NCBI RefSeq assembly: GCF_011317445.1
Contig: NZ_JAAAPL010000012.1
Coordinates: forward strand, 1 to 32,005
Direction: 5' to 3'
Origin: Chelativorans multitrophicus
GTDB lineage: Bacteria; Pseudomonadota; Alphaproteobacteria; Rhizobiales; Rhizobiaceae
DNA length: 32,005 nt
Both the position numbers and the translations under genes were made by a program. Each line of letters opens with the position of its first letter. The first letter of the stretch is position 1. A model generated the notes under the pieces. The model did no database searches and had not been told where the DNA came from. It saw only the letters and a program-made list of their open reading frames with translations. Of the stretch, positions 1-15,179 are shown one piece after another.

Positions 1-81
1 ATGGAGGAGCGCCTGCGCTTCGCCATCCGCGAAGGCGGCCGCACCGTCGGGGCCGGCATCGTCGCCAGCATCACAGAGTAA
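1..81 (+). CDS. tuf: Elongation factor Tu, C-terminal end (partial)
   Basis: The first 26 sense codons are open from the window edge and end in TAA. They encode the C-terminal tail of EF-Tu, including the hallmark LRFAIREGGRTVGAGIVA, part of the third beta-barrel domain. EF-Tu carries aminoacyl-tRNA to the ribosome as a GTP complex in the cytoplasm. The ATG at base 1 is an internal methionine codon, not the start; the rest of the gene (about 390 codons in the family) lies upstream. A rho-independent terminator follows at once and tRNA-Trp comes next, the order usual in rhizobia, which generally carry two tuf copies. Confidence 0.95.
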   Translation: MEERLRFAIREGGRTVGAGIVASITE

Positions 82-105
82 AGAGGCAGCGGATTTCCCG
101 TTTGG

Positions 106-134
106 AAGGGCAGCTTCGGCTGCCCTTTCTTTTT
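106..134 (+). terminator. Rho-independent terminator of tuf
   Basis: A perfect 9-bp stem (106-114 with 119-127) closed by a UUCG tetraloop is followed by a T-rich run (CTTTTT, 129-134). It lies 24 bases after the tuf stop codon and separates tuf from the tRNA-Trp promoter. Confidence 0.93.
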
Positions 135-213
135 AGTGTTGATAGCGGCGGCCACGCTTTCCATATGAGGCGCGTCACGGCGGCGAATAGCGGCTGGAGA
201 CGCTAGAAATGGG

Positions 214-242
214 CTTGGCAAGCACGCAAACACGCACTAGAA
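214..242 (+). promoter_or_regulatory. Promoter for tRNA-Trp
   Basis: A -35 element CTTGGC (214-219) and a -10 element CTAGAA (237-242) are separated by 17 bases. This fits the rhizobial sigma-70 consensus CTTGAC-N17-CTATAT. Transcription would start near 249, about 27 bases before the mature tRNA. Assigned by eye, so inference. Confidence 0.6.
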
Positions 243-275
243 GGCATGCTCGAAAGCGGCCCTTCGAGGCCCGAT

Positions 276-351
<76 letters not shown>

Positions 352-393
352 CCCTCCCGTCTTCATTGGTTCGCGAGCTCCGTGAATAAGGCA

Positions 394-422
394 CTTGCGC
401 GTGGGAGGAATCGGAACTATGT
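394..422 (+). promoter_or_regulatory. Candidate promoter for secE-nusG
   Basis: A -35 element CTTGCG (394-399) and a -10 element CTATGT (417-422) have a spacer of exactly 17 bases, matching the rhizobial housekeeping form. The predicted start near 429 gives a secE leader of about 155 bases containing a strong hairpin. Confidence 0.5.
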
Positions 423-440
423 AGGGCGCAAGTAGGCGGT

Positions 441-467
441 GCGTGAAGCTGGGGAGCAGCTTTACGC
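441..467 (+). promoter_or_regulatory. Hairpin in the secE leader
   Basis: An 11-bp stem (441-451 with 457-467, one G-U pair) closes a 5-base loop. An alternative pairing, AGGGCGC (423-429) with GCGCCCT (466-472), shares its last bases, so the two could compete. There is no U-tract, so this is not a plain terminator; an mRNA stability or attenuation role is a guess. Confidence 0.4.
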
Positions 468-583
468 GCCCTTGTCGTATGTGCGAAGAATGGCGATTCG
501 CCGGCCCTTCGTATTGCGGTGAGGGTTGCGGCCGGTGCAGGACCGGGATTTTCCCCGGATGCTTCAACAAAAAAGAGCGATAG

Positions 584-787
584 ATGGCCTCTAGGACCAC
601 CAACCCTTTTACTTTTCTTCAGCAGGTTCGGTCGGAGACGGCGAAGGTAACCTGGCCCTCGCGCCGGGAGACACTTATCTCCACCGTGATGGTGCTGGCT
701 TTTGCCGCTTTGGCTGCGATTTTTTTCTTTGCCGCTGACCAGCTCATGGCATGGGCAATCGAGCTGATTCTCGGAATCGGCGCCTGA
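584..787 (+). CDS. secE: Preprotein translocase subunit SecE
   Basis: The 67-residue protein is the small essential membrane subunit of the SecYEG channel that moves unfolded proteins across the inner membrane. It shows the short alphaproteobacterial form: a soluble N-terminus, the conserved cytoplasmic amphipathic segment with V-T-W-P-S-R-R-E (about residues 22-29), then one transmembrane helix (about 33-56). Escherichia coli SecE has three helices. The ATG at 584 has only a weak purine-rich Shine-Dalgarno (AGAG). Its place directly before nusG and after tRNA-Trp is the classic arrangement and supports the call. Related proteins are about 60-70 residues, so it looks intact. Confidence 0.96.
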   Translation: MASRTTNPFTFLQQVRSETAKVTWPSRRETLISTVMVLAFAALAAIFFFAADQLMAWAIELILGIGA

Positions 788-820
788 AAGTCATCCGGCA
801 AGGAAGGGAGTTACTTTTAG

Positions 821-1345
821 ATGGCGCGTTGGTACATCGTCCATGCTTATTCGAATTTTGAGAAGAAGGTCGCTGAATCGATCGAGGAGCAGGCGCGCCA
901 GAAGGGGCTATCCAATCTGATCGAGAATGTGGTGGTGCCCACCGAGAAGGTGGTCGAGGTCCGCCGCGGCCGCAAGGTGGATGCCGAGCGTAAGTTTTTC
1001 CCCGGCTATGTGCTGGTGAAGGCCGATCTGACAGACGCCGTGTTCTCGCTGATCAAGAATACGCCGAAGGTGACGGGCTTCCTGGGCGATTCCAAACCCG
1101 TGCCGATCACCGAGGCGGAGGCGCAGCGTATCCTGACGCAGGTTCAGGAGGGCGTGGAGCGCCCGAAGCCTTCCGTGACCTTCGAGATCGGCGAGCAGGT
1201 GCGCGTTTCCGATGGTCCGTTCGCTTCCTTCAATGGCTTCGTGCAGGAAGTGGATGAGGAGCGGTCGCGGCTCAAGGTGGAAGTTTCGATCTTCGGGCGC
1301 GCGGTGCCCGTCGATCTGGAGTTCGGTCAGGTCGAGAAGACCTGA
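821..1345 (+). CDS. nusG: Transcription termination/antitermination factor NusG
   Basis: The 174-residue protein binds elongating RNA polymerase, suppresses pausing and links it to Rho or to ribosomal protein S10. It has the NGN domain, starting ARWYIVHAYSNFEKKV and containing the FFPGYVLV core (about 59-66), and a C-terminal KOW domain with G-E-Q-V-R-V-S-D-G-P-F (about 124-134). The ATG at 821 is preceded by the good site AGGAAGGGA at 801-809. Length matches the family. The 33-base gap after secE suggests one transcript for both genes, next to the polymerase genes it acts on. Confidence 0.97.
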   Translation: MARWYIVHAYSNFEKKVAESIEEQARQKGLSNLIENVVVPTEKVVEVRRGRKVDAERKFFPGYVLVKADLTDAVFSLIKNTPKVTGFLGDSKPVPITEAEAQRILTQVQEGVERPKPSVTFEIGEQVRVSDGPFASFNGFVQEVDEERSRLKVEVSIFGRAVPVDLEFGQVEKT

Positions 1346-1351
1346 CCGGCG

Positions 1352-1437
1352 GTTCCGGTTTCCGGAACGAACCGGTGGAAGGGACGGGCCGCGTAGCCGG
1401 CGGCCGGGTTCCGCACCACCAGACTGCAACCGCCGGC
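1352..1437 (+). promoter_or_regulatory. Hairpins in the nusG-rplK spacer (rplK leader)
   Basis: The 136-base spacer holds a 7-bp hairpin (1352-1358/1362-1368) and a longer-range 8-bp pairing (1396-1403 with 1430-1437) followed by CTTTTCC. In Escherichia coli, L1 represses its own operon by binding the L11 mRNA leader; a similar site here is inference from position only. I could not define a convincing promoter. Confidence 0.35.
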
Positions 1438-1481
1438 CTTTTCCGCTGAGGGAAGCCGGCAAATGACGAGGCAGATGAGAG

Positions 1482-1910
1482 ATGGCTAAGAAAATTGCAG
1501 GCCAGCTCAAGCTTCAGGTTCCCGCGGGGTCGGCCACGCCGTCGCCTCCGATCGGCCCTGCGCTTGGTCAGCGTGGCATCAATATCATGGAGTTCTGCAA
1601 GGCGTTCAACGCGCAGAGCCAGGACTTGGAGAAGGGCTCGCCCATCCCGGTGGTCATAACCTACTACCAGGATAAGTCGTTCACCTTCACCATGAAGACC
1701 CCGCCGGTGAGCTACTTCCTCAAGAAGGCGGCGAACCTGAAGTCGGGATCGAAGGAGCCGGGCAAGCAGTCCGCGGGCCAGATTTCGCGAGCCAAGGTGC
1801 GCGAGATCGCCGAGACGAAGATGAAGGATCTGAACGCGAACGATGTGGAAGCCGCCATGCGCATGGTGGAAGGCTCCGCCCGTTCCATGGGCCTCGAGGT
1901 TGTAGGGTAA
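1482..1910 (+). CDS. rplK: 50S ribosomal protein L11
   Basis: The 142-residue protein is the L11 of the GTPase-associated centre of 23S rRNA, needed for factor-dependent GTP hydrolysis and the stringent response. The N-terminal domain carries the proline-rich [13 protein letters not shown] (about 20-32), target of thiostrepton-type drugs in the family, and the C-terminal half is the RNA-binding domain. Length matches the family exactly. ATG at 1482 follows GATGAGAG. rplA starts 4 bases after its stop, so the two are co-translated as the classic L11 operon. Confidence 0.97.
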   Translation: MAKKIAGQLKLQVPAGSATPSPPIGPALGQRGINIMEFCKAFNAQSQDLEKGSPIPVVITYYQDKSFTFTMKTPPVSYFLKKAANLKSGSKEPGKQSAGQISRAKVREIAETKMKDLNANDVEAAMRMVEGSARSMGLEVVG

Positions 1911-1914
1911 GGCG

Positions 1915-2613
1915 ATGGCGAAGATTTCCAAGCGCGTGGCCAAGGGCCGCGAGGGCATCGACCGCAACCGCTTCTATCCTCTGGACGAGGCGGTGAAGGT
2001 GATCAAGGAGCGGGCGACCGCAAAGTTCGACGAGACCATCGAAGTTGCGATGAATCTCGGCGTCGATCCGCGCCATGCGGACCAGATGGTGCGCGGCGTC
2101 GTCAATCTGCCGAACGGCACTGGCCGCTCGGTGCGCGTCGCTGTCTTCGCCAAGGGCGACAAGGCGGACGAAGCGAAGGCTGCGGGTGCTGATATCGTCG
2201 GCGCGGAAGACCTGGTGGAAACCGTGCAGAAGGGCGAGATCAATTTCGACCGCTGCATCGCGACGCCGGACATGATGCCGCTGGTCGGCCGTCTGGGCAA
2301 GGTGCTCGGTCCCCGTGGCCTGATGCCGAACCCGAAGGTCGGCACCGTCACGACCGATGTCGCGGCGGCCGTCAAGGCTTCCAAGGGCGGGGCGGTCGAG
2401 TTCCGCGTCGAGAAGGCGGGCATCGTGCATGCCGGCGTCGGCAAGGTCTCGTTCGACGAGAACGCCATCGCCGAGAATGTGCGTGCGTTTGCCGATGCGG
2501 TGATCAAGGCCAAGCCTTCGGGAGCCAAGGGCAACTATCTGAAGCGTGTCTCGATCACGTCGACGATGGGTCCCGGCCTCAAGATCGATCCGTCGACACT
2601 GGCGGCATCGTAA
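1915..2613 (+). CDS. rplA: 50S ribosomal protein L1
   Basis: The 232-residue protein builds the mobile L1 stalk that guides deacylated tRNA out of the E site. It has the family signature in which P-R-G-L-M-P-N-P-K (about 131-139) is the core, following G-R-L-G-K-V-L-G. Typical bacterial L1 is 229-235 residues, so it is intact. It starts 4 bases after rplK. In well-studied bacteria L1 is also the translational repressor of the L11 operon. It is followed by a long structured spacer before rplJ, with a 10-bp hairpin directly after the stop codon. Confidence 0.97.
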   Translation: MAKISKRVAKGREGIDRNRFYPLDEAVKVIKERATAKFDETIEVAMNLGVDPRHADQMVRGVVNLPNGTGRSVRVAVFAKGDKADEAKAAGADIVGAEDLVETVQKGEINFDRCIATPDMMPLVGRLGKVLGPRGLMPNPKVGTVTTDVAAAVKASKGGAVEFRVEKAGIVHAGVGKVSFDENAIAENVRAFADAVIKAKPSGAKGNYLKRVSITSTMGPGLKIDPSTLAAS

Positions 2614-2954
2614 AGAGTTTGCGGGGAGGATGTTCCTCCCCGCCCTTGTTCGGGCCGGAAGCGGCCCGGATCCGGAGGGATACCTCCGGAAATCCTGTCC
2701 GAGATTGCAGGCGGCTCGCCTTAATTCTGATGAAGGGCCTGCATGAGACGGGTGAGACCGGACAAAAGCCTGGGAAGGTCCAGGCCGATGAAAGGTTCGA
2801 ACCGTGTTGGCCTTTTGCATGTCGTCCGTCCGGGCGGCGTCGGAAGGGGGCAGGATCCTCGAGCGTCGTTCGGGCGATCCTTGAAGGAAAGCCCGGCCGG
2901 CAAAAGGCAACCCGGCGCAGCACTCGCGTGAGGCGCCGTTAACTGGAGAAGGCT
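2614..2954 (+). promoter_or_regulatory. rplA-rplJ spacer: tandem hairpins and probable rplJ (L10) leader
   Basis: This 341-base stretch has no convincing gene. Three perfect hairpins stand in a row: 2621-2630/2634-2643 (10 bp, 3-base loop), 2651-2657/2662-2668 (7 bp) and 2671-2678/2683-2690 (8 bp). Further on are CCTGG/CCAGG (2769-2773/2780-2784), an enclosing GGCCTG/CAGGCC (2736-2741/2781-2786), and a 9-bp long-range stem GCCTTTTGC (2810-2818) with GCAAAAGGC (2900-2908). In many bacteria the L10-L7/L12 complex binds a structured rplJ leader to repress its own synthesis; position and structure suggest the same here. No clear promoter was found, and the first hairpins lack a U-tract. Confidence 0.55.
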
Positions 2955-3473
2955 GTGGAGAGAGCGGAAAAACGCGAATTCGTCGCGAGCCTGAATCAGG
3001 TGTTCCAGAACACCGGATCAGTGGTCGTGGCAACATATGCCGGTCTCACCGTCGCGCAGATGAACGACCTCAGGTCGAAGATGCGTGCGGCGGGCGGGAG
3101 CGTCAAGGTCGCGAAGAACCGTCTCGCCAAGATCGCTCTTCAGGGCACTCCATCCGAAGGCATTCAGGCCCTGTTCCAGGGGCAGACCCTGATTGCCTAT
3201 TCGGATGATCCGGTTGCTGCTCCGAAGATCGCCAGCGAGTTCGCCAAGGGCAATGACAATCTTGTCATCCTCGGCGGCGCAATGGGCGCGACCGCGCTCG
3301 ATGCGGAAGGCGTGAAGGCACTTGCCTCGCTGCCTTCGCTGGACGAGCTCAGGGCAAAGATCGTCGGCATGATTCAAACGCCGGCAACCCGGATCGCACA
3401 GATCGTCAACGCTCCGGCGGGCCAGCTTGCCCGCGTCGTTGGCGCCTATGCCCGGAAGGACGAAGCGGCGTGA
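2955..3473 (+). CDS. rplJ: 50S ribosomal protein L10
   Basis: The 172-residue protein anchors the L7/L12 stalk to 23S rRNA. Family features include [16 protein letters not shown] at the N-terminus, [13 protein letters not shown] at about 24-36, then the K-V-A-K-N-R-L-A-K motif, and a C-terminal helix that in the family binds L7/L12 dimers. The start is GTG at 2955, chosen because GGAGAAGG (2945-2952) is well placed and no better start exists. It is followed 54 bases later by rplL, its stalk partner. L10 with L7/L12 commonly represses this operon through the leader upstream. Confidence 0.96.
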   Translation: MERAEKREFVASLNQVFQNTGSVVVATYAGLTVAQMNDLRSKMRAAGGSVKVAKNRLAKIALQGTPSEGIQALFQGQTLIAYSDDPVAAPKIASEFAKGNDNLVILGGAMGATALDAEGVKALASLPSLDELRAKIVGMIQTPATRIAQIVNAPAGQLARVVGAYARKDEAA

Positions 3474-3527
3474 GGCGGTTCCTCACCACCAGAAACAACA
3501 CTGTTCGAACTTTAAAGGAAATGAAAA

Positions 3528-3905
3528 ATGGCTGATCTTGCGAAGATCGTTGAAGACCTCTCGAGCCTCACCGTCCTCGAGGCGGCCGAGCTTTCGAAAA
3601 TGCTGGAAGAGAAGTGGGGCGTCTCCGCGGCGGCTCCGGTTGCCGTTGCTGCGGCCGGTGGCGCTGCTGCCCCGGCGGCGGCTGCCGAGGAGAAGACCGA
3701 GTTCGACGTCGTGCTGGCTGATGCCGGCGCCCAGAAGATCAACGTGATCAAGGAAGTGCGCGCGATCACCGGTCTCGGCCTGAAAGAGGCCAAGGACCTG
3801 GTCGAGGGCGCGCCGAAGCCGGTCAAGGAAGGCGTTGCCAAGGACGAGGCCGAGAAGATCAAGGCCCAGCTCGAAGGTGCAGGCGCCAAGGTCGAGTTGA
3901 AGTAA
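3528..3905 (+). CDS. rplL: 50S ribosomal protein L7/L12
   Basis: The 125-residue acidic stalk protein recruits translational GTPases and is present in several copies per ribosome. The layout is standard: an N-terminal dimerisation domain (about 1-35), an Ala/Gly/Pro-rich hinge (about 36-55), and a C-terminal factor-binding domain with [21 protein letters not shown] at 3528 follows the strong site AAAGGAA. It ends the ribosomal part of the operon; two strong hairpins separate it from rpoB, as expected where stalk protein must be made in excess over polymerase. Confidence 0.97.
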   Translation: MADLAKIVEDLSSLTVLEAAELSKMLEEKWGVSAAAPVAVAAAGGAAAPAAAAEEKTEFDVVLADAGAQKINVIKEVRAITGLGLKEAKDLVEGAPKPVKEGVAKDEAEKIKAQLEGAGAKVELK

Positions 3906-3917
3906 GCTCCGCAGGAT

Positions 3918-4013
3918 CCGCGGGCGGGTCACCGCCCGCGGGCCAAGCGGAAAAGGGGGACGGGAAACCTTTTTCCTGAAGGCCGGTAGCGGCTTTCAGG
4001 AAATGGGTTTTTC
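3918..4013 (+). promoter_or_regulatory. Double hairpin in the rplL-rpoB spacer (attenuator or processing site)
   Basis: The first hairpin has a perfect 10-bp GC stem (3918-3927 with 3932-3941) and 4-base loop. The second has a 14-bp stem (3972-3985 with 3990-4003, one G-U pair) and GTAG loop, followed by a short T run (GTTTTTCC, 4007-4014). In Escherichia coli this spacer contains a partial terminator and an RNase III site that lower rpoBC expression relative to rplJL. The arrangement here suggests the same by position; mechanism not shown. Confidence 0.6.
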
Positions 4014-4075
4014 CCCGTTTAGAATGGCCGCTTACGGGCGGCCCGTAGCAGGCAAGCGGCAGGCAAGGAGCGACG

Positions 4076-8215
<4,140 letters not shown>

Positions 8216-8224
8216 CAAATACCG

Positions 8225-8251
8225 GCACGCCGCGGTCCGTCCGCGGCGTGC
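8225..8251 (+). promoter_or_regulatory. Hairpin in the rpoB-rpoC spacer
   Basis: A perfect 11-bp GC-rich stem (8225-8235 with 8241-8251) with a 5-base loop lies just after the rpoB stop. There is no U-tract, so it probably affects mRNA stability or processing rather than terminating transcription. The rest of the 140-base spacer shows nothing else clear. Confidence 0.45.
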
Positions 8252-8355
8252 AAGACCCCTGATGGAAGGGCTTTCGCGACACGAGGCTCGCTAGCCGCCG
8301 GAAGCCGCCATCGCACTGTGATTAAGGGACGCGAAGTCCCGTAAAGGAGATCGGC

Positions 8356-12555
<4,200 letters not shown>

Positions 12556-12573
12556 GCGCAGGCACCAGCATCG

Positions 12574-12607
12574 AAAAAAGCCGCCGGTTTTCGCCGGCGG
12601 CTTTTTT
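12574..12607 (+). terminator. Rho-independent terminator after rpoC
   Basis: A 14-bp stem (12574-12587 with 12594-12607) whose outer six pairs are A-T closes a 6-base loop, giving a GC-rich core followed by TTTTTT. The A run on the other side makes it potentially bidirectional. It marks the end of the rpoBC transcript. Confidence 0.95.
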
Positions 12608-12716
12608 GTGCAACAACAGAACCGAAATTCGATTAACCAATTTCATTATTTGAGTATAGTATGATTAAATAAAAGCCATTGATTAGAAATATAAATTATG
12701 AATAGGATCAATTGCT
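12608..12716. other. AT-rich spacer after rpoC
   Basis: Base composition drops sharply: only 13 of the 60 bases at 12661-12720 are G or C, in a genome segment that is otherwise clearly GC-rich. There is a small inverted repeat GAAATT/AATTTC (12624-12629/12639-12644). TTGATT at 12679-12684 could be part of a promoter for the following lipoprotein gene, but no -10 at good spacing is obvious. Probably acquired or degraded sequence at a rearrangement junction. Confidence 0.5.
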
Positions 12717-13022
12717 TTGAGGGAATTCGGTAAATTCTATATTATGCTGATTTCGTTGCTATGCTCTGGCTGTGTGTCTACTGAGAGTTTCCTTAAACCA
12801 GAATCACCGGAGTGGTTCAGTTACGCCAGGCCAGAAACCATCTCGGCCTATTATGCCAATCGATGCGCGACTTATGGATTTCGCAGTGGCACCGGCGGAA
12901 TGGCGGAGTGCATCCGACGGGAGGCGGCGGCAGCTCGAAGCAAGAACGCAGTCTTCGGTACGATTACGGAGGTCAGAAAAATTGCCTCCGGGCACAACGC
13001 CGACGATGACTGGGATTTCTAG
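12717..13022 (+). CDS. Small putative lipoprotein of unknown function
   Basis: The 101-residue protein from the TTG at 12717 begins with a short signal peptide: charged residues R2 and K6, a hydrophobic stretch, and the lipobox-like L-C-S-G-C ending at C19. The first ATG (12744) would leave only nine residues before that cysteine and no positive charge, so TTG is preferred although its AGG site (12704-12706) is weak. The mature part has two further cysteines in C-x2-Y-G-F-x2-G-T-x4-E-C (C51, C65), a pattern I recognise from many small proteobacterial lipoproteins of unknown role, then a basic helix. The flanking DNA is AT-rich and the gene stands alone between rpoC and a reverse-strand gene. 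Confidence 0.6.
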   Translation: MREFGKFYIMLISLLCSGCVSTESFLKPESPEWFSYARPETISAYYANRCATYGFRSGTGGMAECIRREAAAARSKNAVFGTITEVRKIASGHNADDDWDF

Positions 13023-13086
13023 TTACGGTATTCACCGCATCAAACCGATCCGCAGCACGGCGAACGGTTAGAATGAACATGGATGC

Positions 13087-13368
13087 TTAGTCTTTCTCGT
13101 CAAAGGTGACGATGGCGATCTCACCCTCAGTGGCGCCCTGCCAGGCGGAAAGATGCGGCTCCTCATCGGGCGCACCTTCCATTTCGCCGATCTGGTCGAG
13201 CTCGGCCTCAGCGTAGCCTTCCTGGGCAAGCGCTTCGAGTGCCAGCCGCACGGCGGTATCGTCGTCGGGCGCGGTGAGCATGACATGCACGCCTTCGCTG
13301 GCCTTGCCCTGCTCCCGTCAGACGCGGCCCGTAATGATGGTGACGGGCGGGCTATCATTGTCGTTCAT
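13087..13368 (-). pseudogene. Small conserved-looking protein gene with an in-frame TGA at codon 17
   Basis: Reading leftwards, an ATG at 13368-13366 has an ideal ribosome site (GGAG, seven bases before it) and opens a frame of 16 codons ending in G-R-V. TGA then occupies 13320-13318, and the same frame continues without interruption for 76 codons to TAA at 13089-13087. The downstream part is clearly protein-like and acidic (A-P-D-D-D-T-A-V-R-L-A-L-E-A-L-A, later H-L-S-A-W-Q-G-A). A shorter product could start at ATG 13290 (67 residues), but its ribosome site is weak. It follows the Fe-S carrier gene on the same strand. I do not recognise its function. Explanations are a nonsense mutation (for example TGG to TGA), a sequencing error, or UGA readthrough. 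Confidence 0.6.
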
Positions 13369-13474
13369 TGGTACGCTCCGGTTCTGCTCCCCCTCGCGAG
13401 CCGCCGTTTGCGGAATTTATGGCGAGAGAGGAGCGGGGCAAGGCATCGGCCAAGCCGACGGCCGCTATAACTGT

Positions 13475-13825
13475 TTAAATGGAAAAGCTGGTTCCGCAGC
13501 CGCAGGAGGCCACGGCATTCGGATTCCTGATCTGAAACGATTGCCCGATCAGGTCATCGACAAAATCGATGACCGAACCGCCCATATAGACGAGGGAGAG
13601 ATCGTCGATCAGCACCGTGGCGCCATCCTTCTCGATGACGAGATCGTCATCGTTGCGGCTGTCCACGAGATCGAACTTGTAAGAAAAGCCCGAGCAGCCG
13701 CCACCTTCGATGGAGACGCGAAGCGCCGTCTTATCCGGTTCCGCGGCGAGAATCTTGACGATCCGTCTAGCCGCGGCATCGGTCAATTCGATTCCCTTCA
13801 TCTCCGTCCTGGCATCGATGCCCAT
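13475..13825 (-). CDS. erpA: A-type iron-sulfur cluster carrier (ErpA/IscA family)
   Basis: The 116-residue protein belongs to the HesB/IscA/ErpA family, which receives Fe-S clusters from a scaffold and passes them to apo-enzymes in the cytoplasm. The three cluster-binding cysteines are present: C44 in G-G-G-C-S-G-F, and C108 and C110 in S-C-G-C-G-T-S-F-S near the C-terminus. The start at 13825 has AAGGTG upstream; an internal ATG at 13801 (Met9) is possible and would give about the family's usual length. It is divergent from dgt, with only 34 bases between starts. ErpA is the likeliest member from rhizobial gene order, but IscA or SufA cannot be excluded by sequence alone. Confidence 0.85.
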   Translation of the reverse strand: MGIDARTEMKGIELTDAAARRIVKILAAEPDKTALRVSIEGGGCSGFSYKFDLVDSRNDDDLVIEKDGATVLIDDLSLVYMGGSVIDFVDDLIGQSFQIRNPNAVASCGCGTSFSI

Positions 13826-13859
13826 GGGTTCACCTTGCTTTCGTCGACACCAGATAGGT

Positions 13860-15116
13860 ATGAACGGGGAGGCGGCGAGTCAACATGCGCAGGCGATGGC
13901 AGATTCGGCAAATCTCGACGGCATCGGTTTCGGCTACAGGCCTCGCGCAGTCTATGCCTGCGATCCCGCCCGGTCGCGCGGCCGCTTCTACCCGGAGCCT
14001 GAAAGTCCCACGCGCACGCCGTTTCAGCGCGATCGCGACCGCATCATCCATTCAACTGCGTTCCGGAGGCTGAAGCACAAGACGCAAGTCTTCATCGCCC
14101 ATGAGGGCGACCATTACCGCACCCGGCTCACCCATTCCATCGAGGTGGCGCAAATCGCCCGCGCTTTGGCGCGCGCGCTCCGCTGCGACGAAGACCTGGC
14201 AGAGGCGATCGCGCTCGTGCATGATTTCGGCCATACGCCTTTCGGCCATACGGGCGAGGATGCGCTGAACGAGAAAATGGCGCCCTGGGGCGGCTTCGAT
14301 CATAATGCGCAGTCTCTCAGGATCGTAACGAGGCTGGAGCGCAGATACGCGGAGTTTGACGGGCTTAACCTGAGTTGGGAAACGCTGGAGGGCTTGGTAA
14401 AGCACAATGGCCCGCTTACGGACGCGGCGGGAAACGGCCTGAAGGAGCCCGTGCCGCCGGCCATCCTGCATTACTCGCAACTGCATGACCTCGAGTTACA
14501 CCGTTTTGCGAGCATCGAAGCCCAATGCGCTGCAATCGCTGATGATATTGCCTACAACGCCCACGATATCGATGATGGGCTGCGCGCAGGATTGCTGACG
14601 CTTGGCATGCTGGAGGAGGTGAGGCTGCCGGGCGGCATCCTGAAAGCGGTGAGGGAGCGCTACCCGCATCTCGACCCGGTGCGCACAGGCCATGAGCTTA
14701 TGCGCCGGCAGATCACCGTAATGGTGGAGGACGTGATCACAACGGCCAAGACGAACATCGAGGCGCTGAAACCCCGTTCGACGGAGGACGTGCATGAGGC
14801 CGGGCGCACCATCGTTACGTTTTCGGGGGAAATGGCGTCGGAAGAAAAGGAACTGAAAGCCTTTCTTTACCGCAATCTTTATCGCCATCCCTCGGTTCTC
14901 TCCGTGCGGCGGCTGGCGGATCGCGTCGTGCGGGACCTTTTCGACGCCTATTTCGCCGACCCGCGGGAGATGCCGGAAGGCTGGCGCGAAGGACTCGACC
15001 GTGCCGAAGAGCGCATCAAGGCGCGCGACGTGGCGGACTTTTTGGCAGGGATGACCGACACCTACGCGCTCAAGGAATACGAACGCCTATTTGACCGCAC
15101 CCCGGATTTGCGTTAG
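13860..15116 (+). CDS. dgt: Deoxyguanosinetriphosphate triphosphohydrolase-like protein
   Basis: The 418-residue protein is an HD-superfamily dNTP triphosphohydrolase that splits dNTPs into deoxynucleoside and triphosphate. The metal site is seen as H92 in R-T-R-L-T-H-S and H121-D122 in [12 protein letters not shown], with H-N-A-Q-S after it; the [13 protein letters not shown] region before H92 is also typical. The frame is open further upstream into the erpA region, but conserved-looking sequence begins near ATG 13860 or ATG 13896; neither has a strong ribosome site. Alphaproteobacterial members are about 400 residues. The neighbour argS starts 63 bases downstream, a pairing conserved in rhizobia. 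Confidence 0.93.
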   Translation: MNGEAASQHAQAMADSANLDGIGFGYRPRAVYACDPARSRGRFYPEPESPTRTPFQRDRDRIIHSTAFRRLKHKTQVFIAHEGDHYRTRLTHSIEVAQIARALARALRCDEDLAEAIALVHDFGHTPFGHTGEDALNEKMAPWGGFDHNAQSLRIVTRLERRYAEFDGLNLSWETLEGLVKHNGPLTDAAGNGLKEPVPPAILHYSQLHDLELHRFASIEAQCAAIADDIAYNAHDIDDGLRAGLLTLGMLEEVRLPGGILKAVRERYPHLDPVRTGHELMRRQITVMVEDVITTAKTNIEALKPRSTEDVHEAGRTIVTFSGEMASEEKELKAFLYRNLYRHPSVLSVRRLADRVVRDLFDAYFADPREMPEGWREGLDRAEERIKARDVADFLAGMTDTYALKEYERLFDRTPDLR

Positions 15117-15179
15117 GCGCAGGCGGCTGGCTCGCGGCCAGACGCCGCAGCACCGAAATTAATTTCCAGGACCGGGTCC

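Noticed and set aside
2619-2942. A 107-codon forward frame in the rplA-rplJ spacer
   Set aside because: It is full of Arg, Pro and Gly with no ribosome site, and lies over strong hairpins that explain the sequence better.
1720-3036. A 438-codon reverse-strand frame across rplK-rplA-rplJ
   Set aside because: It spans three real genes and two spacers, so its length reflects base composition; the product resembles no protein family.
12698-12733. ATG with an 11-codon frame before the small lipoprotein
   Set aside because: It is out of frame with the lipoprotein and ends after 11 codons; a leader peptide cannot be supported.
13087-13368. Selenoprotein with Sec at the in-frame TGA
   Set aside because: No neighbouring Cys/Thr redox pattern and no convincing bacterial SECIS stem directly after the TGA; kept only as a remote option in the finding.
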